The translations under genes and the position numbers were made by a program. From Curtobacterium sp. VKM Ac-1395 (GTDB taxonomy: Bacteria; Actinomycetota; Actinomycetes; Actinomycetales; Microbacteriaceae), in contig NZ_JADKRX010000005.1 of NCBI RefSeq assembly GCF_015350975.1, positions 124,001-188,000 on the forward strand: 64,000 bases of DNA, written 5' to 3'. The notes below the pieces were generated by a model, which did not search any database, was not told the DNA's origin, and was given only the letters and a program-made list of their open reading frames with translations. Below, one piece after another: positions 54,145-63,841 of this stretch. The stretch's first letter is position 1; the number at the start of each line of letters is the position of its first letter.

Positions 54145-54468
54145 ATGCCCCCTACCAAGACCGACGCGACTCGCGACCCGCTGGACATCGAGAACGAGCT
54201 CCGGACCCGACGCAGCCTGGCGCTCACACGACAGCGGGTCGAGAACGCCCTGTCCATCGCGTGCCCTCAATGCGCCGCACAGCCGAGCGTCTACTGCTTC
54301 CTCGAAGCACGTGGGTTCTGCCGATACCGCTTCGAGAAGGGCCTCAGCATCTCGATCCCGGCTCCCGGCCCGCGCGGGCTGCCGAGCCCGGCGCTCACGC
54401 TGCCTGAGTCGAAGACCGCCCCGGATCGACGCCACCCCAACCGCCACCCCGTCAGGGCTGCCCGATGA
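54145..54468 (+). CDS. Small zinc-finger protein, hypothetical
   Basis: 107 residues from ATG 54145 (GAAGG upstream). A helical N-terminus is followed by ACPQCAAQPSVYCFLEARGFCRYR, listed here as ACPQCAAQPSVYCF and GFCRYR: a C-x2-C-x7-C zinc-binding pattern of the kind common in actinobacterial mobile elements, where it usually reads CPxCxAxPGxxC...HxxR. The Pro/Arg-rich C-terminus is likely disordered. Its stop overlaps the next start by four bases. A GTG at 54052 could add 31 residues, but would lie over the promoter region. Confidence 0.65.
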   Translation: MPPTKTDATRDPLDIENELRTRRSLALTRQRVENALSIACPQCAAQPSVYCFLEARGFCRYRFEKGLSISIPAPGPRGLPSPALTLPESKTAPDRRHPNRHPVRAAR

Positions 54469-54974
54469 GCCCCGCACAGCCGCGCTTCGTGCGGGTGACG
54501 CACGCCGACGCGGTCCACTCGCAGCAGGCCCAGCAGGATGACGAGCAGGGTCGCGACGCCGAGACCAGGCGACTTCTGGGCGAACGTGCCCGCGAGCAGA
54601 AGTTGGCGGAAATTCAGCCTCTCGCTTCAGCTGAGAAGCGCTGGCAGGGTCGGATCCGGGTGGACCGGGATGGCGTCGTTCGACAGGAGTTCTCCTGCAA
54701 CTGCGGCAAACACTCGCACGGCCACGGCACGCCGGATCACGCCGACCCGTTCGCCGCGATCACCGAACCGACTCGGTTCGAGGCGGAGCCGCCAGCGTGG
54801 GCCAAGCGGTTCAACGCCCGCGCCGAAGCCACACTGCAAGAGCAGGCAGCGGCTCTCGCAGCCCGCGTTCGCGCAACGCAGCCCCAGACCCCTCCCGCCG
54901 CCGCGGTCAGTCAAGTCACGAGTCTCCGCGCAGGCGGCGGGAGGCCCAAGAACACCGATCGGAAGCGTCGATGA
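54465..54974 (+). CDS. Hypothetical protein with Cys/His cluster
   Basis: 169 charged residues. A long Gln/Glu/Arg-rich helix (about 20-60) is followed by RQEFSCNCGKHSHGHGTPDHADP, seen as SCNCGKHSHGHG, a possible metal site. An Ala-rich helix (ATLQEQAAALAARVRA) and a basic tail (GRPKNTDRKRR) follow. No known family. Coupled to both neighbours by ATGA overlaps, so it is co-translated with them. Confidence 0.65.
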   Translation: MSPAQPRFVRVTHADAVHSQQAQQDDEQGRDAETRRLLGERAREQKLAEIQPLASAEKRWQGRIRVDRDGVVRQEFSCNCGKHSHGHGTPDHADPFAAITEPTRFEAEPPAWAKRFNARAEATLQEQAAALAARVRATQPQTPPAAAVSQVTSLRAGGGRPKNTDRKRR

Positions 54975-56029
54975 TGCCCGCACTGACCCCCACGCAGTGG
55001 GCGCACTTCCTGTCAAACGGAACGGTCACCGACGAGAGCGGCGAGGCGGGTCTCCCCTGCCGGGACTGCGGCATGCTCGTGAGCCCGCCGGACGGCCCTG
55101 TCGAAGTGCTGACGGCGACCGAGCGCGAGCGCGCCTTCCCGGTCAGCGGCGGCGCTCCGTACGTCCGCGTCGAGACGATCCAGCCCTTCGAGGTGCAGGT
55201 GACCCAGTGCGCGCGGTGCCGGACGCGGAACGCAGCAGCGGCAGACCTCGTCGATGATTACCCGTCGCTGGCTCGGTCACTCGGAGACCGCTGGTACGCG
55301 ACCCTGGCCTTCGAGGCGATGTTGCTCGTGCCGGAGGTCGCCGGGATGGACTGGCGCTCGGTGGTGAAGGGTGGGCAGAAGAGCGTCCGGACCGCGATGC
55401 GTCACTTCCGCCCGCTCGGCGGCACGGCGCGGTGGTCCTCCGCGATCACGCCCACCATCCGGCACGACGCCCACAAGCCGACCGGCGCTCGCTGGCGGCA
55501 CGTGTCGAACGACGTCATCGAGTCCTTCCGCAAGGCCTACGGCGAGATGCTCGCGGACCTCACGGACGGCCCTCGTCTCGTGGGACCACCCGAGGGAACC
55601 GAGTTCCGCACCGCGATGCGCGGATGCCTCCTGTGCGGCGTCGGAGCGGTGTCCGCGATGCGGAACCAGGTCGAGTACGTCTGGGGGCCGCTGCGGGCCG
55701 CTGACTCCGGTTTGCTTGGAGGTAGGCGCCGGCCGGACGACCTGTACGGATACCTCTGCCCGCGATGCTCGCACGCCGTCGCCTCGATCGGGCCAGGAAT
55801 CGGGCCGACCGGGATGGAGAAGGCGCTGTTCGCGTTCCTCGAGGTGCAGCCGCCCGTCCTGCCTGCTGGTCACACACCGAAGTTTGGTCAGACGACGGTG
55901 CAGTTGGAGAACCTGCGGGCGTGGTGCACCCTTCCGACAGGCACCGGGCCGAACGTGACACCCTGGGCACACGTGCCCGACCTCGGGACCCTGGCCAGGG
56001 GCCTGCGGGAGGCCTCGGCGATCCGCTGA
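54971..56029 (+). CDS. Hypothetical protein with several CxxC zinc knuckles
   Basis: 352 residues from the first of two adjacent ATGs (54971; the second is 54974). Cys pairs occur at LPCRDCGML, TQCARCRTR, GCLLCGVG and YLCPRCSHA, suggesting two zinc modules that separate an alpha-helical middle (FEAMLLVPEVAGMDW, DVIESFRKAYGEML). It has no recognised enzyme motif. It is the last gene, ending 54 nt before attR arm sequence. Position at the end of the second coupled operon suggests a structural or regulatory partner of the two small proteins upstream. Confidence 0.68.
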   Translation: MMPALTPTQWAHFLSNGTVTDESGEAGLPCRDCGMLVSPPDGPVEVLTATERERAFPVSGGAPYVRVETIQPFEVQVTQCARCRTRNAAAADLVDDYPSLARSLGDRWYATLAFEAMLLVPEVAGMDWRSVVKGGQKSVRTAMRHFRPLGGTARWSSAITPTIRHDAHKPTGARWRHVSNDVIESFRKAYGEMLADLTDGPRLVGPPEGTEFRTAMRGCLLCGVGAVSAMRNQVEYVWGPLRAADSGLLGGRRRPDDLYGYLCPRCSHAVASIGPGIGPTGMEKALFAFLEVQPPVLPAGHTPKFGQTTVQLENLRAWCTLPTGTGPNVTPWAHVPDLGTLARGLREASAIR

Positions 56030-56082
56030 CCCAGTTGCACCGCGGGAATTCGAGAAAAAGTGAAACTCCCAGGTCAGAAATC

Positions 56083-56108
56083 TGTCAAAAAGTTGGTTTC
56101 GACTCGTC
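56083..56108. other. attR: left arm of attP plus core
   Basis: TGTCAAAAAGTTGGTTTC (56083-56100) followed by GACTCGTC (56101-56108). The arm is inversely related to 48178-48195: the outer TGTCAA and inner GGTTT match. Host tadA resumes at the core. Confidence 0.85.
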
Positions 56109-56372
56109 GACGTGCCGGCCGCCGAGCGCGACGAGCCGGGTCGCGAGTTCCCGGGTCCGGGTCTCGTCGACCCGGAGCCCGGCGTCCACGAGTCCCGTGC
56201 CACGGTCGACCCACACCGACACGCCGCCCTGGACGAGGACGTCGGTCACGGTGTCGTCGAGCACGAACGGCGCGAGCTCCTCGAACTCCAGCGTGTCGGT
56301 CCCGCTGCGGACCCGGACGGGCGGGGTCGACCCAGGCAGGAACGGCGGGGCGTCGGCGCGGTGGCGGTGCAT
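56101..56372 (-). pseudogene. tadA: tadA (CpaF-type ATPase), 5' part, separated by the inserted element
   Basis: N-terminal about 90 codons of TadA from ATG 56372. LAPFVLDDTVTDVLVQGGVSVWVDRG is typical of the CpaF N-terminal domain, listed here as FVLDDTVTDVLVQGG and VWVDRG, then RELATRLVALGGRHVDES up to the junction. Beyond the core the frame enters element DNA and stops at 56085. TAGCGT (56379-56384, minus strand) six bases before the ATG is its leaderless promoter. In the integrated state a 95-residue product lacking all ATPase motifs would be made. Confidence 0.92.
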
Positions 56373-56378
56373 GCGGGC

Positions 56379-56384
56379 ACGCTA
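56379..56384 (-). promoter_or_regulatory. Leaderless -10 of the tad operon
   Basis: TAGCGT on the minus strand, six bases before the tadA ATG at 56372. With the element inserted, transcription from here would enter the element on its antisense strand before reaching tadB and the pilin genes 8 kb away. Confidence 0.5.
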
Positions 56385-56713
56385 GGCGGTCCCGATGCGG
56401 CCATGCCGGACCATGCAGGGCTCTGTGGAGGCCCTGTGGCTCTCCTGGCAACGAGACGTTTTGTACCCCGTTCAGTGCCGACGTACCCCGCTCGGCCTCG
56501 GGGCGGAGTCATGCTCCCTGCGGGCCCGAGAACCCGGGCACGCCCGCTTCCCGACGGAGTCGTTCCACCGATGTACCACCGGTCGGTCAGTGGTGGTGTA
56601 TGCGTCGACATGTACCGGTCTGTCCACCGTTCCGCGTCACCGCGCGGATCGACCCGGACTCCTGGGCCGTGGCAGCCCCCGGAAGGCGTCGATCGCGTCC
56701 GGGAAAAAGAAGA

Positions 56714-56745
56714 GGCGGCACCGGTTGGGGGGAACAGGTGCCGCC
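56714..56745 (-). terminator. Leftward hairpin followed by a T-rich tract
   Basis: Arms GGCGGCACC (56714-56722) and its complement (56737-56745). On the minus strand the stem is followed by CTCTTCTTTTTC, the best intrinsic terminator form in the window. No leftward gene lies upstream of it between 56745 and the acs start. The rest of 56373-57106 (about 730 nt) holds no gene I can support. Confidence 0.6.
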
Positions 56746-56882
56746 AGGACACCGGAGGATTGGGGGGAATCCGATCCGATGCCGCCGGAAACGAGTCCGG
56801 CAAGCACCACTGTACCCCACGTCGGGGCATCCGGGGCAACCCATGTCGCGCATCCGGCGCGTGTCCGCCGAGGGCGTACGAC

Positions 56883-56974
56883 GGACACGCGCACGAACCG
56901 CCCACACCGGCCGGACGGACACGAACGCGAACCGCCCACACCGGCCTGATCGACACGCGCACGAACCGCCCACG
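56883..56974 (+). repeat. 34-bp tandem repeat, about 2.7 units
   Basis: GAACCGCCCAC recurs at 56895, 56929 and 56963, exactly 34 bp apart, with GACACG(C/A)... and CACCGGCC between. It lies 90-220 bp upstream of acs. Could be slippage-prone non-coding DNA or regulator sites. Confidence 0.8.
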
Positions 56975-57061
56975 TCAACCAGCGCGGACCCCCGGCGCCA
57001 CCCCCACCTCGCCCTGCAGAACCGCCCATTGCACGACGCACCTCCCCCTCCGGCCGAGCGG

Positions 57062-57067
57062 TAGTCT
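57062..57067 (+). promoter_or_regulatory. Probable -10 of acs
   Basis: TAGTCT, 39 nt before the acs ATG. The leader contains GAAAGGA (57095-57101) as ribosome-binding site. Confidence 0.45.
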
Positions 57068-57106
57068 CCGTGTGCACACCGGACGCACCGACGCGAAAGG
57101 ACATCG

Positions 57107-59116
<2,010 letters not shown>

Positions 59117-59123
59117 ACCGCGG

Positions 59124-59173
59124 AACGCGAGCAGGGCCTCCAGTCAGTCCAGACGGGAGGCCCTGCTCGCGTT
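59124..59173. terminator. Bidirectional terminator between acs and RidA gene
   Basis: Perfect 18-bp arms at 59124-59141 and 59156-59173 around a 14-nt loop, between convergent genes. Confidence 0.85.
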
Positions 59174-59194
59174 CGGTCCGCGGCTGACGGTCCG

Positions 59195-59656
59195 TCAGTC
59201 GGCCAGCTCGACGACCAGCTCGACCTCGACGGGCGCGTCGAGCGGGAGCACGGCGACGCCGACGGCACTGCGCGCGTGGACGCCTGCCTCCCCGAAGACG
59301 TCACCGATGAGGGTGGAGGCACCGTTCGCGACCCCGGGCTGGCCCGTGAAGGACGGGTGCGACGCCACGAAGACCGTGACCTTCACGACCCGGGCGACCC
59401 GGTCGAGCGACCCGGCGACCGAGGCGACGGCCGCGAGCCCGTTGAGCGCGGCCTGGCGGGCCTGCGCCGTGGCGGTCGCGGCGTCGACGTCCGAGCCGAC
59501 CTTGCCGGTGACGGGCAGCGAGCCGTCGACGAACGGCAGCTGGCCCGCCGTCTGGACGTACCGGCCGGTGACGACCGCTGGGACGTAGGCGGCGACGGGC
59601 GCGGCGACCGCGGGGATCGTCAGCCCGAGCTCCGCGAGGCGGTCGGAGACGCTCAC
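59195..59656 (-). CDS. RidA/YjgF-family protein
   Basis: 153-residue member of the reactive-intermediate deaminase family (trimeric). Features: VAAYVPAVVTGRYVQTAGQLPFVDGSL, cited as GRYVQTAGQLPF, then ARQAALNGLAAVASVAGSL, VVKVTVFVAS and an HARSAVGVAVLPLDAPVEVEL end. The Arg of HARSAVG corresponds to the imine-binding Arg in active RidA. Starts at GTG 59656, overlapping the DUF4177 gene by four bases. The pair is a conserved actinobacterial arrangement. Confidence 0.87.
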   Translation of the reverse strand: MSVSDRLAELGLTIPAVAAPVAAYVPAVVTGRYVQTAGQLPFVDGSLPVTGKVGSDVDAATATAQARQAALNGLAAVASVAGSLDRVARVVKVTVFVASHPSFTGQPGVANGASTLIGDVFGEAGVHARSAVGVAVLPLDAPVEVELVVELAD

Positions 59657-59811
59657 GCCTGGGCCTTCGGACGCTTCAGGTAGGCGACGAGCCCGCCCTC
59701 GGGACCGGTGACGATCTGGACCAGTTCCCAGCCCTCGTCCCCGTAGTTGTTGAGGATGGCGGTGGTGTTGTGGATCATCAAGGGCGTGGTGAAGTACTCC
59801 CATCGAGTCAT
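59653..59811 (-). CDS. DUF4177 small protein
   Basis: 52 residues from ATG 59811 with AAGGAA five bases upstream. MTRWEYFTTPLM, NNYGDEGWELVQIV and AYLKRPKA are the DUF4177 pattern (W-E-Y ... G-x-x-G-W-E-L-V ... K-R). It ends with a GTGA overlap into the RidA gene. Divergent from the penicillin-binding protein gene. The family's role is unknown. Confidence 0.88.
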   Translation of the reverse strand: MTRWEYFTTPLMIHNTTAILNNYGDEGWELVQIVTGPEGGLVAYLKRPKAQA

Positions 59812-59861
59812 GCGGTTCCTTGCCAGCCTTTCAGTCGTGGGTGTCGTTTAGGCTGCATCCT

Positions 59862-62516
59862 ATGTCTGCCCAGAAGACGTCTGCATCGCGGACCAAGCCC
59901 GTCTCTGCAGTCGGCGCCTTCATCGGTTTCACCGGCTTCAGCGTGCTCGCCGGCCTCCTGGTCACCATCGGGGTCACCCCGGCGATCGCGGTCGCCGGTG
60001 TCACGACGACCTCGACGATCGGTGTGTTCGAGTCACTGCCCGAGTACATCGAGCTCGGTGACCTGCCGCAGCGCAACGAGGTCCTCGCCTACCAGGGCGG
60101 ACAGCCCGTGCACCTGGCGACGGTCTACGACCAGAACCGCCAGGAGCTCAAGTTCGACCAGATCAGCGACCAGCTGAAGAACGCCGCGATCGACGGCGAG
60201 GACAAGCGCTTCTACGACCACGGTGGCGTCGACATGACCTCGCTCGTGCGTGCCGGTGTCGGGTCGCTCGCCGGCGGACTGGGTGAGTCCGGCGGTGGTT
60301 CCACGCTGACGATGCAGCTCGTCCGCAACATCAAGATGCAGCAGGCCCTCGAGCTCCCCACGCAAGAGGAACGCGACAAGGCCTACAACGAAGCCGTCAA
60401 GCAGACGATCTCCCGCAAGCTCGAGGAGATGAAGCTGGCGATCGGCCTCGCCAAGCGGTACTCGCACCAGCAGATCCTCACCGGGTACCTCAACATCGCC
60501 TACTTCGGCGACCAGACCTACGGCGTGCAGGCCGCGGCGCAGCACTACTACAACAAGAGCGCGACCGACCTCACCCCGGCAGAGGCAGCCTCGATCCTGG
60601 CGATCGTGCAGTCCCCGAACAGCCGCAACCTGTCCGACCCGAAGTTCTACGACGCCAACGTGGCTCGTCGCGACGTCATCCTCAAGAGCATGTACGCGCA
60701 GAAGCACCTCACGCGTGAGCAGCTCGACGAGGCCCTCGCGTCCAAGCCGGCGGACTACGTGCACCTCACGGCGCCGAACCAGGGCTGCAAGGCCGCTGCC
60801 GGCAACGGCTCGCAGTTCTTCTGCGACTACGCCGTGCAGGTCGTGCGTGAGATGTCGCAGCTCGGCTCGACGCAGAAGCAGCGGGACGCCGCCTGGCGCA
60901 ACGGTGGCTACACGATCCAGACGACGCTGAGCCTCGACCTGAACTCGGCCCAGAAGGACCTGATCAACGCCTACGCGCCGAACACCGAGGCCCGCTTCAA
61001 CTTCGGTGGCACGATCGACTCCGTCGAGGCCGACACCGGACGCATCGTGACCATGGTGCAGAACAAGAACTACAACCAGCTCATCAGCTGCGGCAAGCAG
61101 GGCGCCGACCCGAACGCCTGCGCCCCGGCGACGGACACCGGCATCAACTTCAACGTCGACTCCCAGTACGGCGGCGGTGAGGGCTTCCAGACCGGATCGA
61201 CCTTCAAGGCCTTCACGCTCCTGAACTGGCTGCAGAACGGCCACGGCCTGAACGAGACCGTGAGCGGGACCCCCCGCGGGTTCACGTCGTACCGGGTCTG
61301 TGGTTCCACGTCCGGGATCTCGCCGATCTACCAGCCGAAGAACGACTCGGCCGGTGAAGGCGGCAACATGACCGTCGAGAGCGCCACCTACCGGTCCGTC
61401 AACGTCGCGTTCGTCAACATGGCGCAGAAGCTCGACTACTGCGACATCCGGAAGACCGCGGAGAGCCTCGGCGTGCACCTCGCGAAGCCGCGCACGCCCC
61501 TCGCGGGCTACGGCGACGACATGTCCAAGCCCACGACGAACGAGATCGAGCTGAACCCGTCGGCCGTCCTCGGGACGAACTACATCGCCCCGCTGACGAT
61601 GGCCGCCGCGTACGCCGGCATCGCCAACAACGGCACGTTCTGCCGCCCGATCGCGATCGACAACATCACCAACGCCGACGGCAAGTCCCTCGGCGGGCAG
61701 CCGAAGGACTGCACGCAGGCCATCGACCCGACCGTCGCCAAGACCGCGATCTACGCGATGAAGAAGACGATGACCATCGGCACCGCCGGCGGCGCCCGCA
61801 CCCCGGACGGCTTCGACGAGTTCGGCAAGACCGGCACGACGGACGACGCCGACCAGATCTGGCTCGTCGGGTCCAGCACGAAGATCGCCACGGCGACCTG
61901 GCTCGGCAACATCGAGGGCCGCGCTGACGGCACCAAGCAGAGCCTCCGTCGCGTCGCAGGTCCCCAGGGGCTGTACTCGCTGTCGCGCACCTCGCTGTGG
62001 CGTCAGGCCCAGAGCATCGTGAACTCGCAGTACCCGGGTGGCCAGTTCGAAGCCCCGACGCCCTCGGCCATCCGTGGCAACAGCATCACGCTGCCGAACG
62101 TCGTCGGCCAGAGCGGTGACCAGGCTCGCGCGACGCTCGCCGGTGCCGGCTTCACCTACGTGGACGGCGGCACGCAGCCGGGTGGCGGCGCTCCTGGTTC
62201 CGTCCTCTCGACCTCGCCCGGCGCTGGTTCGGCCCTCTCGAAGGGCTCGAGCGTGACGGTCTACACGTCCGACGGCTCGCAGGCCACGGTCCCCGACGTC
62301 GGCGGCAAGTCGGTCGGCGGCGCTCGCTCGACGCTCTCGAATGCCGGCTTCGGCAACGTCGGGGTGTCCGAGCAGTTCGCGAAGGGCGACGGCAAGAACG
62401 AGTGCCGCGTCGCGAGCTCGGACCCGGGCCCCGGCACCAACGCGTCGAAGGACACGGGCATCACCCTGCAGCTCTTCGGCAACAAGGACGGCAAGCCCGG
62501 GAAGGGCTGCAAGTGA
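59862..62516 (+). CDS. ponA: Bifunctional penicillin-binding protein with PASTA domains (class A PBP)
   Basis: Polymerises and cross-links peptidoglycan. 884 residues: short cytoplasmic tail, membrane anchor about 17-45, GT51 glycosyltransferase with EDKRFYDHGGVD (catalytic Glu113) and GGGSTLTMQLVRN, and a transpeptidase with STFK (TGSTFKAF), SVN (YRSVNVAF) and KTG (FGKTGTTDD). Two C-terminal PASTA repeats follow: LPNVVGQSGDQARATL and VPDVGGKSVGGARSTL. TAGGCT (59849-59854) seven bases before ATG 59862 indicates a leaderless start. The gene is PonA2-like in architecture and synteny. Coupled to the metallophosphoesterase gene by GTGA. Confidence 0.95.
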   Translation: MSAQKTSASRTKPVSAVGAFIGFTGFSVLAGLLVTIGVTPAIAVAGVTTTSTIGVFESLPEYIELGDLPQRNEVLAYQGGQPVHLATVYDQNRQELKFDQISDQLKNAAIDGEDKRFYDHGGVDMTSLVRAGVGSLAGGLGESGGGSTLTMQLVRNIKMQQALELPTQEERDKAYNEAVKQTISRKLEEMKLAIGLAKRYSHQQILTGYLNIAYFGDQTYGVQAAAQHYYNKSATDLTPAEAASILAIVQSPNSRNLSDPKFYDANVARRDVILKSMYAQKHLTREQLDEALASKPADYVHLTAPNQGCKAAAGNGSQFFCDYAVQVVREMSQLGSTQKQRDAAWRNGGYTIQTTLSLDLNSAQKDLINAYAPNTEARFNFGGTIDSVEADTGRIVTMVQNKNYNQLISCGKQGADPNACAPATDTGINFNVDSQYGGGEGFQTGSTFKAFTLLNWLQNGHGLNETVSGTPRGFTSYRVCGSTSGISPIYQPKNDSAGEGGNMTVESATYRSVNVAFVNMAQKLDYCDIRKTAESLGVHLAKPRTPLAGYGDDMSKPTTNEIELNPSAVLGTNYIAPLTMAAAYAGIANNGTFCRPIAIDNITNADGKSLGGQPKDCTQAIDPTVAKTAIYAMKKTMTIGTAGGARTPDGFDEFGKTGTTDDADQIWLVGSSTKIATATWLGNIEGRADGTKQSLRRVAGPQGLYSLSRTSLWRQAQSIVNSQYPGGQFEAPTPSAIRGNSITLPNVVGQSGDQARATLAGAGFTYVDGGTQPGGGAPGSVLSTSPGAGSALSKGSSVTVYTSDGSQATVPDVGGKSVGGARSTLSNAGFGNVGVSEQFAKGDGKNECRVASSDPGPGTNASKDTGITLQLFGNKDGKPGKGCK

Positions 62517-63469
62517 CGGCTGGCCGCGCCGGCCTGGGGGTCCTCGCGGCCGGCGCCGTCGTCGGTGCGGGCTCCGCGGCCTGGGGCGCGCTCGTCGAGC
62601 GTCGGCGGTTCGGCATCCGGTGGGAGACCGTCCCGGTCCTGCCGCCGGGTGCTCGTGACGTGGTCGTCCTGCACCTCTCGGACATCCACATGGCCCCGTG
62701 GCAGGCGGACAAGCAGCAGTGGCTGCGCGACCTCAGCCTGGTCGAGCCCGACTTCATCGTGAACACCGGCGACAACCTCGGACACGAGACCGCCAACACC
62801 GCGGTGGAGTATGCGCTCGAGCCCTTCCGCGGCGTGCCCGGGGCGTTCGTCTACGGGTCGAACGACTTCTACGGCCCCTCCCCGCGCAACCCGCTGAAGT
62901 ACTTCGGTGGCCCGAGTGCGATGCACGCCAAGGCCCGCGCGGTCGACCTCGACATCGAGCGGCAGACGGCGTTCTTCGAGTCGCTCGGCTGGCTCGACCT
63001 CAACGACAAGGCGCGAGCGATCGAGGTCCGCGGCTCGCGCTTCGAGCTCTTCGGCACCTCCGACGCCCACCGCGACTGGGACCGCCTCGACGTCCTCCCG
63101 ACGAACGTCGACGAGATGCGCGGCGAGGTCCCGTGGTCCGAGGACGAGGACGGCCCCGCGCCGGTCTCCATCGGCGTCACGCACGCGCCCTACCGCCGGG
63201 TCCTCGACGCCTTCGTCACGCAGGGTGCTGACGTCGTCTTCGCCGGGCACACCCACGGTGGACAGGTCGCGGTCCCCGGCGTCGGTGCGCTCGTCACGAA
63301 CAGCGACCTCCCCCGCCGGTACGCCAGCGGTCTGCACCAGTGGCAGAACCGGACGCACTGGGCATGGCTGAACGTGTCCGCCGGCCTCGGGACGTCGATC
63401 TACGCACCCGTGCGCTTCGCCGTCCGCCCCGAGGCCGTCGTGGTCACCCTGACTGCCCGGACCGCCTGA
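62513..63469 (+). CDS. Membrane-anchored calcineurin-like metallophosphoesterase
   Basis: 318 residues. An N-terminal hydrophobic segment (GLGVLAAGAVVGAGSAAWGAL) anchors it. Metal-binding motifs are HLSDIHMAP, NTGDNLG, YGSNDFYGP (GNHD position, with Ser-Asn-Asp), the His in GVTHAPY and FAGHTHGGQ. GTG 62513 overlaps the PBP stop. In many actinobacteria this gene follows the PASTA PBP, suggesting a role in envelope metabolism; the substrate is unknown. Confidence 0.9.
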   Translation: MTAGRAGLGVLAAGAVVGAGSAAWGALVERRRFGIRWETVPVLPPGARDVVVLHLSDIHMAPWQADKQQWLRDLSLVEPDFIVNTGDNLGHETANTAVEYALEPFRGVPGAFVYGSNDFYGPSPRNPLKYFGGPSAMHAKARAVDLDIERQTAFFESLGWLDLNDKARAIEVRGSRFELFGTSDAHRDWDRLDVLPTNVDEMRGEVPWSEDEDGPAPVSIGVTHAPYRRVLDAFVTQGADVVFAGHTHGGQVAVPGVGALVTNSDLPRRYASGLHQWQNRTHWAWLNVSAGLGTSIYAPVRFAVRPEAVVVTLTARTA

Positions 63470-63562
63470 CCACGACGCGCCCGAGCGGTCGCCGCGTGGT
63501 CGTGAGCACGTCGATCATCCGCTAGACTTCATGGGTCGCTCCGCGGAGCGGCCAACACACCT

Positions 63563-63637
<75 letters not shown>

Positions 63638-63642
63638 ACGAG

Positions 63643-63672
63643 AAGGCCCGGGTCCATCAGGACCCGGGCCTT
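63643..63672 (+). terminator. Terminator of tRNA-Pro
   Basis: Perfect 13-bp stem (63643-63655 with 63660-63672) and ATCA loop, six bases after the tRNA. Confidence 0.85.
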
Positions 63673-63755
63673 CGTGGTTCCGCACCCGGCACCGGCCGTG
63701 GCGACGGCCACGTAACTCGGTCTGCTCAGCGGAGCCGAGCCTCCCGGCCGACGAA

Positions 63756-63812
63756 CGAGGGAGCAGGAACCGTCGAGTCGGTCCACCGGACCCGACGGTT
63801 CCTGCTCCCTCG
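63756..63812. terminator. Long hairpin downstream of the right-edge gene
   Basis: Perfect 20-bp arms at 63756-63775 and 63793-63812. It lies 29 nt beyond the stop of the leftward gene at 63842, so it is its probable terminator. Confidence 0.75.
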
Positions 63813-63841
63813 ACGTGCGCGGCGCGAGTGCCGCGCGTCCC

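Larger units (their letters stand above)
48170..56108. mobile_element. 7.93-kb integrative element inserted in tadA, serine-recombinase type
   Basis: Bounded by direct copies of GACTCGTC (48170-48177 and 56101-56108). Removing 7,931 bp and keeping one core fuses 56372-56101 to 48169-47395, giving 1,047 nt = 349 codons including stop, in frame, with the CpaF-like junction HVDESTPIADVRHGDGIRVHV written here as HVDES joined to TPIADVR. Contents: large serine recombinase, TAC-like module, excisionase-like HTH, RepA-like ATPase and small zinc-finger proteins. No capsid, portal, terminase or conjugation genes are seen. Its ends are visibly more AT-rich than the host. Satellite-like or integrative-plasmid-like is the best description. 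Confidence 0.95.

Noticed and set aside
56883..56974. 34-bp repeats as a CRISPR array
   Set aside because: The whole unit repeats without variable spacers and there are only about 2.7 units; no cas genes are near.
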